Source of the DNA: Candidatus Avoscillospira stercoripullorum
GTDB lineage: Bacteria; Bacillota; Clostridia; Oscillospirales; Oscillospiraceae
Direction: 5' to 3'
Assembly: GCA_018712905.1 (NCBI GenBank)
Contig: DVGD01000012.1
Coordinates: forward strand, 1 to 14,633
DNA: 14,633 bases
The position numbers and the translations under genes were made by a program. How positions within the stretch are numbered: position 1 is the stretch's first letter; every line of letters starts with the position of its first letter. The notes beneath the pieces are model-generated. The model ran no database searches. It was given only the letters and a program-made list of their open reading frames with translations, and was not told where the DNA came from. Below are positions 12,565 through 14,633 of the stretch, in pieces.

Positions 12565-13876
12565 GATCCGGGGACTCCTTTCCGGCTAAATAGTTGATAA
12601 ATTGCTGGGCGGTGCGTCCTGAGACGCCGCCGTGCCGCAGCTCCCAGCGGTTGGCCAGGGCGAGGAGCTCCTCCTCGTCCACCGGCACGGTGAGCTGCCG
12701 CTTGGCCAGCTCCTTGACGATGGTCTGGAACTCCGTGCGGTTGGGGATGGAGTAGTTGATGGCCACGCCGAACCGAGCGGCCAGGGAGAGCTTTTCCTCC
12801 ATGGTGTCGGAGCGGTGGACGTCGTTTTCATACTCCATGTCGCTGCGATCCTTCCACGTCTCCTTGATGAGGTGGCGGCGGTTGGAGGTGGCGTAGATCA
12901 GAATGTTATCCGGCCGTGTCTCCACGCCGCCCTCGATGACGGCCTTGAGGAATTTATACTCCACCTCGTTCTCCTCAAAGGAGAGGTCGTCGATGTAGAT
13001 GATAAAGCGGTAATTTCTGCCCTTCACCGCGGCAATCACCGCCGAGAGATCCCGGAACTGGTGCTTGTAAATTTCGATCATTCTCAGGCCGGAATCGTAG
13101 TATTCGTTGATGAGCGCTTTCACCGAGGAGGACTTGCCGGTGCCCGCGTCGCCGTAGAGGAGGACGTTGTTGGCCGGGCGGCCTTTTACGAAGGCCTCCG
13201 TATTCTCCACCAGCTGCTTCTTCTGGAGCTCGTAGCCGATGAGGTCGTGGAGCATGACCTTGTCGGTGTTGTTGATGGGCAAAAATTCCACGCCCCGGCC
13301 GTTGTTCTGAATGCGGAAGGCGCGGTTGAGGCCGAACATGCCCACGCCGTAGGCGCGGTAGAAGTCCGTGACCAGGGTGAAGATCTCGTCCTCGTCCTTG
13401 GCCTCGGCCAAAAGGCGGCTCAGAGACTGCACCTTTTCGCTGACGGCGCGGTAATAGTGCTTCTCCAGCTTCACCAGGGCATGGTAGTTTGTGATGGTGG
13501 AAAAGCAGTCGATTCCAAGATCCTGCTCCAGGGGCGCGAAGTCAAAGTGGAGAAGGCGGCGGAAGATGGCAAAGTCATTCTTGGCAAAGTGATTCACCGA
13601 CCCGTCCCCCGCACCCACCCGCTCGGCGGTGAGGGAGAAGGAATTCTCATTGGTGAGAAGGACGAAGGTGAGGTAGTTCTGCCAGAGGTTTTCATTGAAG
13701 CCGTACTGGGTGGAGAGGTCTAACAGGCGCTTGATCTCGGCATAGATCCGGTGGATGAGCTGGGGCTTATCGCAGGTGCGCGCCTCCCAGTCCCGGTAGA
13801 TCTCCGAGAGGCGCAGGAGGATGCTGTCCTCCCCCAAGTTGCTGTAGAGCAGTAATTTTGCTGTTTCCCGGTACAT
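12548..13876 (-). CDS. DUF815-family AAA+ ATPase
   Basis: A 442-residue cytoplasmic P-loop ATPase. Walker A is GDAGTGKSS (242-250), Walker B is FIIYIDDLSFE (291-301), and the sensor-1 region is IYATSNRRHL (327-336); an arginine-rich segment near KDRSDMEYENDVHRSD and a C-terminal helical lid (YSIPNRTEFQTIVKELAKRQ) follow. The ATPase core with SNRRHLI and the MEEKLSL stretch matches the widespread uncharacterised DUF815 family. The N-terminal 200 residues are helical and lack a known domain. It starts one base after the leuB stop (TGAGATG) with GGGGAG as ribosome site, and overlaps ilvA downstream. Its function is not known; the operon suggests co-expression with amino acid synthesis, not necessarily a role in it. 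Confidence 0.9.
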   Translation of the reverse strand: MYRETAKLLLYSNLGEDSILLRLSEIYRDWEARTCDKPQLIHRIYAEIKRLLDLSTQYGFNENLWQNYLTFVLLTNENSFSLTAERVGAGDGSVNHFAKNDFAIFRRLLHFDFAPLEQDLGIDCFSTITNYHALVKLEKHYYRAVSEKVQSLSRLLAEAKDEDEIFTLVTDFYRAYGVGMFGLNRAFRIQNNGRGVEFLPINNTDKVMLHDLIGYELQKKQLVENTEAFVKGRPANNVLLYGDAGTGKSSSVKALINEYYDSGLRMIEIYKHQFRDLSAVIAAVKGRNYRFIIYIDDLSFEENEVEYKFLKAVIEGGVETRPDNILIYATSNRRHLIKETWKDRSDMEYENDVHRSDTMEEKLSLAARFGVAINYSIPNRTEFQTIVKELAKRQLTVPVDEEELLALANRWELRHGGVSGRTAQQFINYLAGKESPDHDHPG

Positions 13877-13877
13877 C

Positions 13878-14633
13878 TCACAGCTCCCCGAGGATGGCCT
13901 CGGTCATTTCGGTGCAGGAGAGGGACGCCTCGCCGCCGCCGAGATCCGCCGTGCGAAGTCCCCTGTTGAGCACCCGATCCACCGCCGCCTCGATCTCGTC
14001 GGCCTCCTTGCCCAGGTCGAAGGAATACCGGAGCATCATGGCCGCCGAGAGGATGGTGGCGATGGGGTTGGCCTTGTTCTGCCCGGCGATGTCCGGCGCG
14101 GAGCCGTGGATGGGCTCGTAGAGGCCGCGCTTGGTGCTGCCCAGGGACGCCGAGGGCAGAAGGCCGATGGAGCCGGTAATCTGGGAGGCCTCGTCGGAGA
14201 GGATGTCGCCGAACATATTGGTGGTGACCACCACGTCGAACTGGGCGGGGTTGCGAACCAGCTGCATGGCGGCGTTGTCCACCAGCATGTCGGTGCAGCT
14301 CACGTCGGGGTATTCCTCAGCGATGCGGTGCACCGTCTCCCGCCACAGGCGGGAGGTCTCCAGGACGTTGGCCTTGTCGATGCTGATGACGTTTTTCCGG
14401 CGCTTGCGGGCAGTCTCAAAGGCCACCCGGGCGATGCGCTCGATCTCCATGACGGAGTAGGCCTCGGTGTCGTAGGCCTCGGGGCCGTACTTCCCTTCCC
14501 GGCGACCCCGCTCGCCAAAGTAGATGCCGCCGGTGAGCTCCCGCACCATGACCATGTCAAAGCCGTTTGCCACAATGTCCGGCCGCAGGGGGCAGTCCCC
14601 GGCCAGCGCCGGGTAGATCTTGGCCGGGCGCAG
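13878..14633 (-). CDS. leuB: 3-Isopropylmalate dehydrogenase (partial, N-terminus beyond the window)
   Basis: The last 251 residues of LeuB, the NAD-dependent enzyme that oxidises and decarboxylates 3-isopropylmalate in leucine synthesis. The in-window part begins LRPAKIYPALAGDCPLRPDI, including the substrate-binding arginine region, and continues with RELTGGIYFGERG, the catalytic lysine in DKANVLE, the metal-binding aspartates in DNAAMQL and GDILSDEAS, and the NAD-binding GSAPDIAGQ. The frame runs off the right edge without a start, so about 100 residues are missing. A GTG at 14571-14573 is internal, not the start. All key residues visible are intact. It is the first gene of the operon seen here, and other leu genes probably lie further upstream. 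Confidence 0.95.
   Translation of the reverse strand: MRPAKIYPALAGDCPLRPDIVANGFDMVMVRELTGGIYFGERGRREGKYGPEAYDTEAYSVMEIERIARVAFETARKRRKNVISIDKANVLETSRLWRETVHRIAEEYPDVSCTDMLVDNAAMQLVRNPAQFDVVVTTNMFGDILSDEASQITGSIGLLPSASLGSTKRGLYEPIHGSAPDIAGQNKANPIATILSAAMMLRYSFDLGKEADEIEAAVDRVLNRGLRTADLGGGEASLSCTEMTEAILGEL

Noticed and set aside
12632..13723. Long open frame on the plus strand opposite the DUF815 ATPase
   Set aside because: It is the complement of a clear family protein in GC-rich DNA, has no ribosome site and encodes a protein without domain-like composition. The same holds for plus-strand frames at 207-1016, 6640-7476 and 11707-12597.
14571..14573. GTG as a start for leuB
   Set aside because: The frame continues upstream with typical LeuB residues (LRPAKIYP) to the window edge, so the GTG is internal.

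Overview
The window looks like chromosomal DNA from a GC-rich, Gram-positive anaerobe of the Clostridia (Oscillospiraceae-like). This rests on S-layer homology (SLH) proteins, strong AGGAGG ribosome sites, sigma-A promoters in AT-rich gaps between GC-rich genes, and the mix of families. The assignment is inference; no marker gene is present. Almost every gene lies on the minus strand, so the layout is best read from right to left. Plus-strand genes are only the cut-off gene at the left edge and one small XRE regulator.

Right part (14633 to 11328): a tightly packed operon of leuB (cut by the window edge), a DUF815-type AAA+ ATPase one base downstream, and ilvA, whose start overlaps the ATPase by 17 bases. 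Two steps of branched-chain amino acid synthesis thus flank an ATPase of unclear role. An 18-bp hairpin follows ilvA. The 306-base gap downstream also holds a two-hairpin palindromic element and the promoter of the next operon.

Middle (11061 to 9426): a two-gene operon of a small membrane protein resembling the CrtO-type glycosyl-carotenoid acyltransferases and a MGDG/UgtP-type glycolipid glycosyltransferase with a TTG start. It ends in a clear intrinsic terminator. The pair suggests synthesis of an acylated glycolipid of the envelope.

Next (9412 to 6286): a LacI-family repressor and a family GH42 beta-galactosidase. Three copies of a TTTTCGNAAA-type site lie at the two promoters, which points to autoregulation and control of the hydrolase by the same repressor.

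Left part (6130 to 330): an HTH protein translationally coupled (ATGA overlap) to a membrane Ser/Thr kinase with a C-terminal, probably extracellular, leucine-rich-repeat sensor. A convergent bidirectional terminator follows, then a small XRE regulator that diverges from a two-gene operon of secreted SLH proteins. That operon has a near-consensus promoter whose -10 box sits inside an inverted repeat. Regulators, a surface-sensing kinase and wall-anchored proteins together suggest an envelope-sensing region. This is inference from gene neighbourhood only. The far left holds the end of an unidentified, probably TIM-barrel, enzyme and a long hairpin between convergent genes.

I saw no tRNA, rRNA, CRISPR array, insertion sequence or phage gene.
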